Shown one piece after another: positions 1-7,722 of a DNA stretch of 64,000 nt (the stretch's first letter is position 1; the number at the start of each line of letters is the position of its first letter). The notes beneath the pieces are model-generated. The model had not been told where the DNA came from. It saw nothing but the letters and a program-made list of their open reading frames with translations, and did no database searches. Origin of the DNA: Bacillota bacterium (lineage in GTDB: Bacteria; Bacillota; Clostridia; Acetivibrionales; JANLFN01); NCBI GenBank assembly GCA_023397675.1, contig JAEWTV010000050.1, positions 18,618 through 82,617 of the forward strand. The letters are read 5' to 3'. The translations under genes were made by a program, and so were the position numbers.

Positions 1-252
1 GATAAAATTGAAACCGTTAAAATTGAGGTAACCGATACCGGAGCAGGTATAGAGCAGGAAGACATTCCTCATATTTGGGACAGGTATTACAGAGCAGAAA
101 ATAAGAAGGAGAAGAAAATCGGCGGTTCAGGCTTGGGCCTTGCAATTGTAAAGGGTGTACTCCAAGCACATGAAGCTCAATTCGGGGTGGAAAGTATAAT
201 TGGTACTGGAACTACCTTCTGGTTTGAAATAGGAAAAGCAACCACAGAATAA
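1..252 (+). CDS. Sensor histidine kinase, C-terminal fragment
   Basis: The window opens inside this gene; 83 codons and a TAA stop remain. The fragment is the ATP-binding (HATPase_c) end of a two-component sensor kinase. Visible motifs are the G1 box DTGAGI (about residues 13-18), an F-box-like stretch with WDRYYR, and the G2 box GGSGLGLAIVK. It ends in a short polar tail with no further domain. The missing part would carry the sensor and the phospho-acceptor histidine. The next gene, a secreted DUF2680 protein, starts about 100 bp downstream on the same strand and may be a target. Which signal it senses cannot be told from the fragment. Confidence 0.93.
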   Translation, partial: DKIETVKIEVTDTGAGIEQEDIPHIWDRYYRAENKKEKKIGGSGLGLAIVKGVLQAHEAQFGVESIIGTGTTFWFEIGKATTE

Positions 253-350
253 AGGTTTTCATCTATCTTTCAGTGTTTTATCAAACTTTTATCACAATTA
301 CTCTTTAAAATGAAAATATAAACAAAATACATTTAAGGAGTGTAATATAC

Positions 351-833
351 ATGAAGAAATTTAAAAAGTTTGCAGCGGTATTAGTAGCAGTAGGAATTTT
401 AGGAACTGCAGCAATAGTTTATGCAGAAGCCACAGCAAAGACTCCGGCGGAAATTATTTCGGGATTGACCGGTAAAACGCTGGAAGACGTCGTTAAAGAA
501 AGAGCAGATGGAAAGACATATGGAACAATTGCCAATGAGGCTGGTAAGCTTGATGAATTCAAGTCACAAATACTTGAACAGAAAAAGGCCATACTTGATG
601 AAAGGGTAAAAGCCGGTACACTTACACAGCAGCAGGCAGATCAAATTTATAATAACATCAAGAACAATCAAGCTACATGTGACGGAACTGGAAATGCAAG
701 ATTGGGAAGAAATAACGGCATGGGCGTAGGAAATGGCAGCGGAATGGGACAGGGCAGAGGAACAGGCCGTGGAATGGGCCAAAGAAACGGATCAGGAACT
801 TGTCAGGGATTTGGTGCAAGCTATAACAAATAA
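351..833 (+). CDS. Secreted DUF2680-family protein with Gly/Met/Arg-rich tail
   Basis: 160 residues. Residues 1-25 form a signal peptide (basic start, hydrophobic core, VYAEA cleavage region). Residues 30-105 match what I know of DUF2680: TPAEIISGLTGKT, a KTYGTIANEAGKLDEF motif, then a helical segment ending TLTQQQADQIYNNI. From about residue 112 the chain is low-complexity, built from GMG, GRG and GNG units with scattered Met, Arg and Asn, and looks disordered. The start follows AAGGAG at a good distance. The family has no established function. The tail could bind metal or the cell surface, but nothing here shows it. A hairpin terminator follows directly. Confidence 0.85.
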   Translation: MKKFKKFAAVLVAVGILGTAAIVYAEATAKTPAEIISGLTGKTLEDVVKERADGKTYGTIANEAGKLDEFKSQILEQKKAILDERVKAGTLTQQQADQIYNNIKNNQATCDGTGNARLGRNNGMGVGNGSGMGQGRGTGRGMGQRNGSGTCQGFGASYNK

Positions 834-843
834 ATGATAATTA

Positions 844-890
844 AAAGCTGTAAGGTGCTTGGTAATGTGTTTCCTTACAGCTTTCTTTTA
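844..890 (+). terminator. Rho-independent terminator after DUF2680 gene
   Basis: A perfect 12-bp stem (844-855 with 873-884) around a 17-nt loop is followed by a short T-rich run. It separates the secreted-protein gene from the ferredoxin gene that starts 30 bp later. Confidence 0.7.
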
Positions 891-919
891 TATGGATTGA
901 TGTAAAGGGGGAATATTAT

Positions 920-2062
920 TTGAAAAATAAAATGATTATTTATATACGATGGCTTCTCTTAGCAGCTTTTGTGATTCTTGTTACTATAGCTTCTTATCTG
1001 CACATTGCGAACGGAGGCGGAAAATCTCCTTCAATTCATGCTTTATGCCCATATGGAGGACTTGAAAGTCTATTTCAGGTATTCACTACAGGAAGCTTTA
1101 TAAGTAAAATATTTGCCGGAACTATGATTTTATTTGGAATAACGGTTGTACTCGCAATAGTATTCAGAAGAAGTTTTTGCGGGCTTATATGTCCTTTTGG
1201 AGCTATTCAGGAGTTTTTTGCAAAAATAGGACAGAAAATTTTCAAAAAAAAATTTATAATTCATCCCAAAATAGATAAGCCTTTAAGATACCTTAAATAT
1301 TTAATTTTAGTTGTTACTATCGTCTATGCGTGGAAAACAGTTGGACTATGGATGGCACCATATGATCCGTGGTCAGCATATTCACATTTACCTGAAGGGC
1401 TGGATAGTGTATGGAGTGAATCGGCAATTGGTTTAATACTTCTTGGGGTTACATTGATAGGTTCATTGCTATATGACAGGTTTTTCTGCAAATACCTTTG
1501 CCCAATGGGTGCCTTGTACGGGATTATAGCTAAAATAAGTCCATTTAGGATAAAACGTAACGCAAATATTTGTATAAATTGCGGAAAGTGCAGTAAAGTA
1601 TGCCCTATGAATATTAATGTCAAGGATTTAAATGAGGTAAAAAGCGCAGAATGTATCAATTGTCAAACTTGTGTATTGAACTGTCCAAAGAAAGGTGCAC
1701 TGGAAAACAAGATGGTAAGAAAACCTTTGAAGCCTGTAATTGTTATTTTGGCAGTTTTGATTATATTCTTTGGGTCCATCATTGTATTTCAGTTGTCAGG
1801 AGATTATAAACTTCTGCCTGAAAAGGTCGGGGAAGGACAAACTGTAAGCTTGGATCAGGTCAAGGGGTATATGACAATAAAGGAAGCTGCCCAAGCAACG
1901 GGTATTGGACTTGAAGATTTCTACAAGAAATATATGATACCGGACAATGTTTCTAAAGAAACAATGATGAAGGAAATCAATAAATTTGCAAAGGATTATA
2001 GCTTCGATGAAATCAAACAAAGTATCGGAAATTCCACTGGTGATATAGAAACTGAAAAATAG
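920..2062 (+). CDS. Membrane-bound polyferredoxin, NapH/NosR-like 4Fe-4S protein
   Basis: 380 residues. The start is TTG, chosen because a GGGGG ribosome binding site lies 8 nt upstream; an in-frame ATG at 932 is too far from it. Several membrane helices alternate with two Cys motifs typical of the NapH/NosR/RdxA kind: CGLICPFGAIQE near residue 91 and CKYLCPMGALYG near residue 193. Two classical 4Fe-4S clusters follow: CINCGKCSKVCP (about 217-228) and CINCQTCVLNCP (about 242-253). One more helix and an exported-looking C-terminal domain of about 90 residues close the protein. The family passes electrons across or along the membrane. The electron partners are not encoded nearby, so its role is open. 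Confidence 0.85.
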   Translation: MKNKMIIYIRWLLLAAFVILVTIASYLHIANGGGKSPSIHALCPYGGLESLFQVFTTGSFISKIFAGTMILFGITVVLAIVFRRSFCGLICPFGAIQEFFAKIGQKIFKKKFIIHPKIDKPLRYLKYLILVVTIVYAWKTVGLWMAPYDPWSAYSHLPEGLDSVWSESAIGLILLGVTLIGSLLYDRFFCKYLCPMGALYGIIAKISPFRIKRNANICINCGKCSKVCPMNINVKDLNEVKSAECINCQTCVLNCPKKGALENKMVRKPLKPVIVILAVLIIFFGSIIVFQLSGDYKLLPEKVGEGQTVSLDQVKGYMTIKEAAQATGIGLEDFYKKYMIPDNVSKETMMKEINKFAKDYSFDEIKQSIGNSTGDIETEK

Positions 2063-2120
2063 AGGCCAGCATTTTAGATTAATAACTGTTTTGTATGTTA
2101 ATTTAATAAATAAAAAATAA

Positions 2121-2170
2121 ATACAGCCAAGTCATATAAGATTTAAAATTATATGATTTGGCTGTATTGT
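2121..2170. terminator. Bidirectional terminator between convergent genes
   Basis: A long stem (2121-2139 with 2149-2167, 19 bp) is closed by a 9-nt loop, with an A-rich 5' side and T-rich 3' side. It lies between the plus-strand ferredoxin gene and the minus-strand Cys-rich locus and could serve both. Confidence 0.8.
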
Positions 2171-2171
2171 T

Positions 2172-2318
2172 TTACGGTAGCCTCTTCAAAACTCCTTCTA
2201 TTGCTGCACAATCTTTACATCCGTCTTTAGCACCGCCATCCTTGCAGGTTTGAAGACAGTGGTTTATTGATTTCTTCAAAAGCTCTATTTCTTTCTCATT
2301 GAGTGAAAGTGTAAACAT
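2172..2318 (-). CDS. Small Cys-rich protein (48 aa), last gene of the peptide-maturase locus
   Basis: 48 residues. A helical start (LNEKEIELLKKSINHCL) is followed by a Cys-rich half with cysteines at positions 19, 23, 30 and 33 (patterns CxxxC and CxxC), then a basic helix. Four cysteines at this spacing suggest a small metal-binding or redox fold. An AAAGGCGG sequence precedes the ATG. It lies 74 bp downstream of the thioredoxin-reductase fusion on the same strand and ends at the bidirectional terminator, so it is probably the last cistron. I do not recognise the family. It could be an accessory peptide of the same pathway or unrelated. Confidence 0.7.
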   Translation of the reverse strand: MFTLSLNEKEIELLKKSINHCLQTCKDGGAKDGCKDCAAIEGVLKRLP

Positions 2319-2392
2319 GACATATCCGCCTTTCTTTTAGGAGTACCTAATATTAATATATAGTATCTCCATCAGAAATGGTGAATAAACGT

Positions 2393-3676
2393 TTATTTAT
2401 TGTTTACAATATAACGTTCTGCCATTATTCCAGCAACAGCTCCGTCAGCAGCTGCAGTAACAACCTGTCTTATGGGTTTGGTCCTGATATCACCTGCAAC
2501 AAATACACCATCTACGCTGGTGTTTGTATATTCGGAGGCTTTGATATAACCCCAGTTGTCAATATCCAATTGCCCTTTATACAATATTGACATTGGCTCT
2601 GTACCTATATAAACAAATGCTCCTTCAGTGGGTATTTCTGAAAGTTCTTTGGTTTTTAGGTTTTCAATCACAACACTTGTAAGTGCGTGTCCCTGCCCAT
2701 TGACCTTCCTTACTTCAGAATCCCATATGACATCAATCTTCTCATTCGTAAATGCTTCTTCCTGTGCCGTCTTGGATGCCTGGAAATTATCAAACTGATG
2801 AATGATGGTAACATGTGACGCAAACTTTGTGAGGAACACTGCTTCTTCAACAGCCGAGTTTCCTCCTCCGACAACTACAACCTTCCTGTCCTGATACATT
2901 GAGCCGTCACAGGTTGCACAATAGTGTACACCACGGCCTTTGAATTCATCTGCATTTTCTGCCGGCAAAGCCCTTGGCCGTGCACCTGAAGCTATAATAA
3001 CTGCTTTTGCGTAATATTCGGTATCTTCTGTACGAACAAATTTTGTACTACCTGAAAGCTTTACTTCTGAAACTTCTTTCAGGTCATCAATTCTTGCTCC
3101 AAAGGATTTTGCCTGTTCACGCATGTTCTGGATGATTTCCTTACCACGTACTACACCGGGAGTTCCGGGATAGTTGGCTACATGATAGGTAGAAGCTGTT
3201 TGTCCGCCTGGCACGCTTTCATCAATAACTACTGTATTCATCTTTGCTCTGGAAGCGTATATGGCGGCTGAAAGCCCGGCAGCACCTGCACCAAGGATAA
3301 GAACGTCACAATCTACACGTTTAATTTCCTCCTTTGGAATTACATCTCCAAGGATATCTTCAATTGCTTTCCTTACCTGTGGCTTGTTCATAAAGCCGTT
3401 AAGCCTTGACCCGACTTCTTTGCCATCCTTATAGAAAAGGACTGTGGGGCTGCTGGAAACATTAATGCTTTTGGCAAATTCGCGGTTTGCCTGGCGCAAG
3501 ATCTTAACAAACTTGATATGATCCCCGTACTTTTCAGCCATTTTTTCATATATTGGAGCAAGTACTTCACATGGAGCACAGTCCTCAGAATAAAAATCAA
3601 CAATTACAGGTATGCTGCTCTTTAAAACCACACTTTCAAATTCGTCCGCATTGATGTGTATTATCCTTTCGCTCAT
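2393..3676 (-). CDS. Thioredoxin-thioredoxin reductase fusion
   Basis: 427 residues. Residues 1-110 are a thioredoxin domain with active site DCAPC (C33, C36) in place of WCGPC, plus the cis-Pro SSPT motif. Residues 122-427 are a low-Mr thioredoxin reductase: FAD motif GAGAAGLSAA (129-138), redox centre CATCDG (C253, C256), second nucleotide motif VVGGGNSAVEE (268-278) and a C-terminal AGDIRTKPIRQV FAD site. The family's NADPH-specific HRRDxFRAS stretch reads HQFDNFQAS (293-301), losing three arginines. This suggests NADH, ferredoxin or another donor, which is inference. Its start overlaps the stop of the radical SAM gene by 4 bp, so the two are translationally coupled. It probably supplies or removes disulfides for the peptide made in this operon. 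Confidence 0.9.
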   Translation of the reverse strand: MSERIIHINADEFESVVLKSSIPVIVDFYSEDCAPCEVLAPIYEKMAEKYGDHIKFVKILRQANREFAKSINVSSSPTVLFYKDGKEVGSRLNGFMNKPQVRKAIEDILGDVIPKEEIKRVDCDVLILGAGAAGLSAAIYASRAKMNTVVIDESVPGGQTASTYHVANYPGTPGVVRGKEIIQNMREQAKSFGARIDDLKEVSEVKLSGSTKFVRTEDTEYYAKAVIIASGARPRALPAENADEFKGRGVHYCATCDGSMYQDRKVVVVGGGNSAVEEAVFLTKFASHVTIIHQFDNFQASKTAQEEAFTNEKIDVIWDSEVRKVNGQGHALTSVVIENLKTKELSEIPTEGAFVYIGTEPMSILYKGQLDIDNWGYIKASEYTNTSVDGVFVAGDIRTKPIRQVVTAAADGAVAGIMAERYIVNNK

Positions 3677-5889
3677 AAGTCCATCCGTCCTTTCAATACA
3701 TTAAATTGTGGGAAGTAAGGGCACTTAGCATTTATACAGTCTTTATTTTTACCATATTGTTTACATACATATTCAGACTTGGGAATACCATTAAAATAAT
3801 CAGTAACATTCATAAATGATTCAATTGAAGTAATGGCTTCACGTTTACAACATCTGGGGCCACCATGCCTGCCTATCTCCAATAGTGCATGACCTGTAGC
3901 AATATTCGCATTGCCACGCTTACTGCTTGACATGGGCGTCGCACCTTCAATAATTGATACAGCAATACCAGCCCCGGTTGCTGAGCCGCAATTTCCAAGG
4001 AAACCACAACTTCCGCCTTTAATATCTTTTCCACGTTTTATTGCTTCTTTTATCTTTAATGAATCTTTTTTTCCTGATATATTCTGATGCGCTGTCACCA
4101 AAACAGCGGGTACTATGCTGTGATATTCCGGCCCATGCATGTTTAACCCAGGAAGCTCAAATACTTTCTGCACCAGCTTTACAGGATTGGTCTCACTGCT
4201 GGAAATCAACAGATGTTCAACCTTTCCGAGAATATCAAGGCTGTGGCATGTATCACATATAAAATGACCATTGGGACATCTTACATGAGTTTCAAAAGTA
4301 TTTCCGCAAATGTCGCAAAGCTCTTTTGAAGTTGAATCACTTGAATATTCAAGTTCCTGTCCGCAAATCATACAGCCTTCCGTTTTCTTTGATTCACAGC
4401 AGGAATCTGATTTATCTGGCTGTGTTGATGGCTTCGTGACGTTATCATTACAGCTACAGGCTGATTTAGTGGATTCTGGAGCACAGCAACTATTATCGGA
4501 CTTTATTTCATTATCTGAATTATTTTCCTCTGACATAGCTCTAATATCATTAATATAATAATTGATGCCTATTTCCAGCAACTCCTGAATTGGCCTGCAA
4601 TCAGGGGAAAGTATGTTTCCATTATTATGGTTTGCTGCAACAACACCGCAGCCTCCGCCGCAAATAATATCATACTTGCAATCCCTACATTTGGAGATGC
4701 TTTTTACATCTCTTGTCTGCCAGGTTTTTATTGCATCGTTGTTCAATCTGACCTCAGGCCAGTAGGTTCCGAGAAGATATTCTTCACGTCCGCAGCTTGC
4801 CGTACATCCATATATATCACCGTAAAGGTCAAATACCCATTCGGTTTTGCAGGCAGGGCAGGTATCAAAGCTGGCCATATACATTTCACCTGTATCTACA
4901 AGGTGACGTATTCCCTTAAAGTCAGGCCTGTGGAATTTTGCAAGAACAGGGTATTCCTTGCTTAATGAAGCAAATTCTCCCCAAAGCTCTACCTGTGTCA
5001 TCAGATGCTGAGGTTTTGAATAGCATTCAAACAATTCATAGTTTCTGCCTATTTGGGTTTTGAAAAGTTTGGACGGCAAATCCAGCCATCCTTTTTTATC
5101 AAGGAATTCCGCCAGATTTACTATATCCGCTATGTTTTCAGTATCAACAACAGAACGTAAGTTTACGGGCATTTCGTTTTTTACTGCAGCTTCTATTCCC
5201 GCAATAACCCTGTCAAAGGTTCCTTTTTTGTTGGAAGTGGCTCTTCTTTTGTCATGTGTATCCTTGCTTCCATCAAGTGTGAACTGGATTTCCTTTATTC
5301 TTACCTTTTTTAGAATATCAATATATTCGGTAAAGTCATATCCGTTTGTTACGGCTGATAATTCATAACCTTCTTCTGAACACCTGTCCACAATATATTT
5401 GATTAGTTCCCGCTGTGCCGGAGAGTTTATAAGTGGTTCTCCGCCGAATAGTGTAATGAAGGGTTTCTGAAGTTTATCTGAAAAGTTTTCTCTTGCATAA
5501 TCAAAAAAAGCATCTACTGTTTCTTTTGATATTAATGATGGTTTTCCATCTATTCCATGCTGGAAGCAATAAGTGCATGCCAAATTGCAGCCATAGGACG
5601 GCACCAGCATCAGCTGTACCTGTGAGTTGTCAATTTCATTATTAAATTCTTTGTATGCCTTATTAATTGCGCTTTCCTCATCTTCGGCCGTTTTAAATAC
5701 ATATCCGCGTTCTAAAAGATAGGAGTAAAAATTATTATCAATTGAAAATCCTTCACTGATTTTTAAAAACTTATTGTAATCATTGTTATCCATTAAATCA
5801 AAGCTTCCTGAAATAGGATTAAGTATAGCATATTCAGGTTTGCTTGAATTTTTTATCTTAACAATTATATTGTTTCTGGCTATAATCAT
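3673..5889 (-). CDS. Radical SAM/SPASM peptide maturase fused to DUF5714 domain
   Basis: 738 residues from the ATG that follows AGGAGGT by 5 nt; a longer frame to 5955 lacks such a site. Residues 1-95 are a RiPP-recognition-like N-terminus. The radical SAM core carries CNLACTYC (C101, C105, C108) and GGEPL. A SPASM domain follows with Cys at 344, 347, 362, 366, 401, 404, 410, 414 and 431. Residues 455-505 form a flexible Cys-rich linker with CC motifs. Residues 506-738 match DUF5714: CMICG, CDICG, GHFICDTCH, CGFLGNCGSATG and HGGPRCCKR. SPASM enzymes commonly modify ribosomal peptides, and a 35-residue CC-rich peptide is encoded just upstream. The product chemistry is unknown. The rSAM-DUF5714 fusion is one I have not met before. 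Confidence 0.88.
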   Translation of the reverse strand: MIIARNNIIVKIKNSSKPEYAILNPISGSFDLMDNNDYNKFLKISEGFSIDNNFYSYLLERGYVFKTAEDEESAINKAYKEFNNEIDNSQVQLMLVPSYGCNLACTYCFQHGIDGKPSLISKETVDAFFDYARENFSDKLQKPFITLFGGEPLINSPAQRELIKYIVDRCSEEGYELSAVTNGYDFTEYIDILKKVRIKEIQFTLDGSKDTHDKRRATSNKKGTFDRVIAGIEAAVKNEMPVNLRSVVDTENIADIVNLAEFLDKKGWLDLPSKLFKTQIGRNYELFECYSKPQHLMTQVELWGEFASLSKEYPVLAKFHRPDFKGIRHLVDTGEMYMASFDTCPACKTEWVFDLYGDIYGCTASCGREEYLLGTYWPEVRLNNDAIKTWQTRDVKSISKCRDCKYDIICGGGCGVVAANHNNGNILSPDCRPIQELLEIGINYYINDIRAMSEENNSDNEIKSDNSCCAPESTKSACSCNDNVTKPSTQPDKSDSCCESKKTEGCMICGQELEYSSDSTSKELCDICGNTFETHVRCPNGHFICDTCHSLDILGKVEHLLISSSETNPVKLVQKVFELPGLNMHGPEYHSIVPAVLVTAHQNISGKKDSLKIKEAIKRGKDIKGGSCGFLGNCGSATGAGIAVSIIEGATPMSSSKRGNANIATGHALLEIGRHGGPRCCKREAITSIESFMNVTDYFNGIPKSEYVCKQYGKNKDCINAKCPYFPQFNVLKGRMDL

Positions 5890-5912
5890 TTCTGACCTCC
5901 TGTAAAGTAGTA

Positions 5913-5935
5913 GAGACGGCTTTACCAGCCGCCTC
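5913..5935 (-). promoter_or_regulatory. Hairpin between peptide gene and maturase gene
   Basis: A 9-bp stem with one mismatch (5913-5921 with 5927-5935) closes a 5-nt loop between the peptide stop and the maturase ribosome binding site. No T-run follows. It may stabilise the upstream mRNA so the peptide is made in excess over its enzyme, a common arrangement in ribosomal-peptide operons. This is inference. Confidence 0.45.
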
Positions 5936-5942
5936 ACAAAAC

Positions 5943-6050
5943 TTAGTCGTGGCATCCGGCCACAATCTTTGAAGATTTACTGCAGCATTGGGCAGTAGTG
6001 AATTTGTTGCAGCAGCTTTTGGAAGCAGCTTTTTTAGTAACCTTTTTCAT
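5943..6050 (-). CDS. Cys-rich 35-aa peptide, candidate ribosomal peptide precursor
   Basis: 35 residues, with a strong GGAGGTGA ribosome binding site 5 nt before the ATG. The first 12 residues are very basic (six Lys, no acidic residue), like a leader or cationic segment. Cysteines follow at 13-14, 22-23 and 33: two CC pairs eight residues apart and a single Cys near the C-terminus, which ends GCHD. It lies between an ArsM-like methyltransferase and a radical SAM/SPASM maturase on the same strand, which is what marks it as a precursor. No Gly-Gly cleavage motif is visible. The alternative is a small metallothionein-like or redox peptide. Translation is well supported; maturation is inferred from context. 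Confidence 0.75.
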   Translation of the reverse strand: MKKVTKKAASKSCCNKFTTAQCCSKSSKIVAGCHD

Positions 6051-6076
6051 TGTTTCACCTCCATAAGATAAAAACT

Positions 6077-6724
6077 TTAACGTAAAATATTACAACAGCC
6101 ATTTTTATTTTTAGTAGCCATCAAGGTAAGGCTGATGAAATCATATCCATTCTTTAAGTATTCTCTGCGTTTTAGAATATTTACATCACAAAAACCAGCG
6201 GATTTTATACTATCGAGGTATTCATCTTCGGTTATAGCTCCCCCGAAGCATTGTGCCCATGCTTCAGCATCATTTTTTACTTCAGGTGGAAGAGGGTGCT
6301 TTGTAACTGCATCGGAAATTACAAATCTTCCTCCATACTTCAGTACCCTGTATATTTCGTTATAAACCCTGTTTTTATTCTTCGCATGGTTTATTACGCA
6401 GTTACTCATTACAGCATCAAATACAGAGTCTTCAAAAGGCAATTTCTCAATGTCACCTTTTATAAACCATGCATTTGAAACACCTATGCCATCTGCATTT
6501 ACATGTGCTGCATCAATCATTGCCTGAGTAATATCCATTCCTACTACTTTTCCTTCAGGGCCTGTATATATTGCAGCCTGAATGGTATCTTCACCTCTAC
6601 CGCATCCTAAATCCAATATATTTTCACCAGGTTTAATATTTAGAAAGCCGATATTACTGCCGCAGCTAAGGTTACAACTGCTTGAACTTTCTTCGGTATA
6701 CCTGTCTATTATTTTATCAATCAT
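6077..6724 (-). CDS. ArsM/UbiE-like SAM-dependent methyltransferase
   Basis: 215 residues. The start is the ATG with AAAGGGGT 6 nt upstream; an upstream in-frame ATG at 6790 has no such site. The Rossmann methyltransferase motif ILDLGCGRGEDT lies near residue 36. Cys residues fall where arsenite methyltransferases have theirs: SCNLSCG near the start, SNCVINH in the middle and AQCFGGA after it. The chain ends NGCCNILR. This pattern fits the ArsM branch, but a peptide-thiol or other soft-nucleophile substrate is also possible. DUF5714 proteins are often neighbours of such methyltransferases, which fits the fusion downstream. It is the first gene of the peptide locus and lies 26 bp before the peptide gene. 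Confidence 0.82.
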   Translation of the reverse strand: MIDKIIDRYTEESSSSCNLSCGSNIGFLNIKPGENILDLGCGRGEDTIQAAIYTGPEGKVVGMDITQAMIDAAHVNADGIGVSNAWFIKGDIEKLPFEDSVFDAVMSNCVINHAKNKNRVYNEIYRVLKYGGRFVISDAVTKHPLPPEVKNDAEAWAQCFGGAITEDEYLDSIKSAGFCDVNILKRREYLKNGYDFISLTLMATKNKNGCCNILR

Positions 6725-6743
6725 AATATGACCCCTTTCTTTA

Positions 6744-6762
6744 TATACCCCATATGGGTATA
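6744..6762. promoter_or_regulatory. CsoR/CstR-like palindromic operator
   Basis: A 7-bp inverted repeat, TATACCC/GGGTATA, around a 5-bp centre lies just upstream of the methyltransferase ribosome binding site. Its form recalls the operators of the CsoR/CstR/FrmR family, which respond to copper, persulfides or formaldehyde. No such regulator is encoded in the window. Confidence 0.5.
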
Positions 6763-6955
6763 TATTAACACTATTATATTTAAATATCAAGATATATGGA
6801 TATAAAATCTGGTTTGTTTCTATTAATATATAAATATTACATTGATATTTAGAAGTACTTTGCTTAATATTGATTCGTTCATATGCAAAGAATGATCAGT
6901 TGCTTAAGGTTATATAAAAGAAGTACTGTATGGAATGTTTGATAATTACATAATA

Positions 6956-7495
6956 TTAAGTTATTTCAGTAATATTCTTATATATTGATGCCTTCTCTGC
7001 CTTGCTTATAAATCTATTTGTTATATATGCAATCAGGATAATCACCGGTATATCCAATAAATACCTTATAAGCATAAACTTCAATCCCATTACAGAGGCT
7101 TCAAACATTGAAATGGGTATTTTAGTAGCTGACCATGCTCCTATAAAAATCAATAAGTTAAAAAAGTTACTTCCCTTTTTCATTAATGTTCCACCAAATG
7201 GAAATGCAATATATAGCGGACCTGCAGCAACAGAGCCTAAGACAAAAGCAATAATAACACCTAGCAACCCTGACTTTTCCCCCATAAACTTTACCATTGT
7301 TTCTTTTGGCACCCAAACATCCAGTAGCCCGATGAGAATAAATATCGGCGGTATAATCATAAGCATTTCTTTTAGATTTACCGCTGTTGTATTTAATGAA
7401 GCTATTCCCCAATCAGGTTTTATTATTAATAGTAAAAGGTTAATGAATAGTATTGTTATTGGCAGTCTATATCTTTTCAATATTCTTAGAATCAA
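6956..7495 (-). CDS. Permease subunit, COG0701/ArsP-like, C-terminal half
   Basis: 179 residues with about five membrane helices. The start is TTG, preceded by GGGGGT at 7 nt, and overlaps the stop of the broken partner frame by 3 bp. It contains motifs of the DUF318 permease group: PPIFILIGLLDVWVP, a GEKSGLLG loop, and a GSVAAGPLYIAFPFGG segment. Intact systems of this kind usually have two consecutive half-permeases; the upstream half here is truncated. Family members export organoarsenicals or other small thiol-reactive solutes, although many have no known substrate. Because the 5' partner and its promoter are gone, it may be poorly expressed or nonfunctional. Confidence 0.75.
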   Translation of the reverse strand: MILRILKRYRLPITILFINLLLLIIKPDWGIASLNTTAVNLKEMLMIIPPIFILIGLLDVWVPKETMVKFMGEKSGLLGVIIAFVLGSVAAGPLYIAFPFGGTLMKKGSNFFNLLIFIGAWSATKIPISMFEASVMGLKFMLIRYLLDIPVIILIAYITNRFISKAEKASIYKNITEIT

Positions 7496-7719
7496 ATTAA
7501 TACCCCCATTATAAAAGCTACTGCAAATGAAAATATAAGAGCCAGGAAGTTTCTTAAATATGTGGCTTTCTTGCCTAGATATTTTATTTCAACAGGAATT
7601 GTTAAAACACCAACCATCATGGAGGTTGAGATAAAAACTACTATTTGAGTTATTCCTGCACCATTATTTAATAGGGATGCTGCTAATGGAAAAGTGATAA
7701 TCCCGGGTATGAGGGTATA
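7492..7719 (-). pseudogene. 5'-truncated permease half (N-terminus lost)
   Basis: An open frame of 75 codons begins directly after an in-frame TAA and has no convincing start. It reads TLIPGIITFPLAASLL, then STSMMVGVLTIPVEIKYLGKK and a final hydrophobic helix. That is the C-terminal part of a DUF318/COG0701 permease half; roughly 90 N-terminal residues are missing. The break lies within a few bases of the ATG of the divergent PadR gene at 7723, so the junction is abrupt. Internal ATG codons exist at 7620 and 7617, but without a good ribosome binding site. It reads as a deletion remnant. Confidence 0.7.
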
Positions 7720-7722
7720 TTA

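Noticed and set aside
7002..7514. Plus-strand frame of 170 codons opposite the permease half
   Set aside because: The minus strand encodes recognisable permease helices with a coupled start; the opposite frame has no family features.
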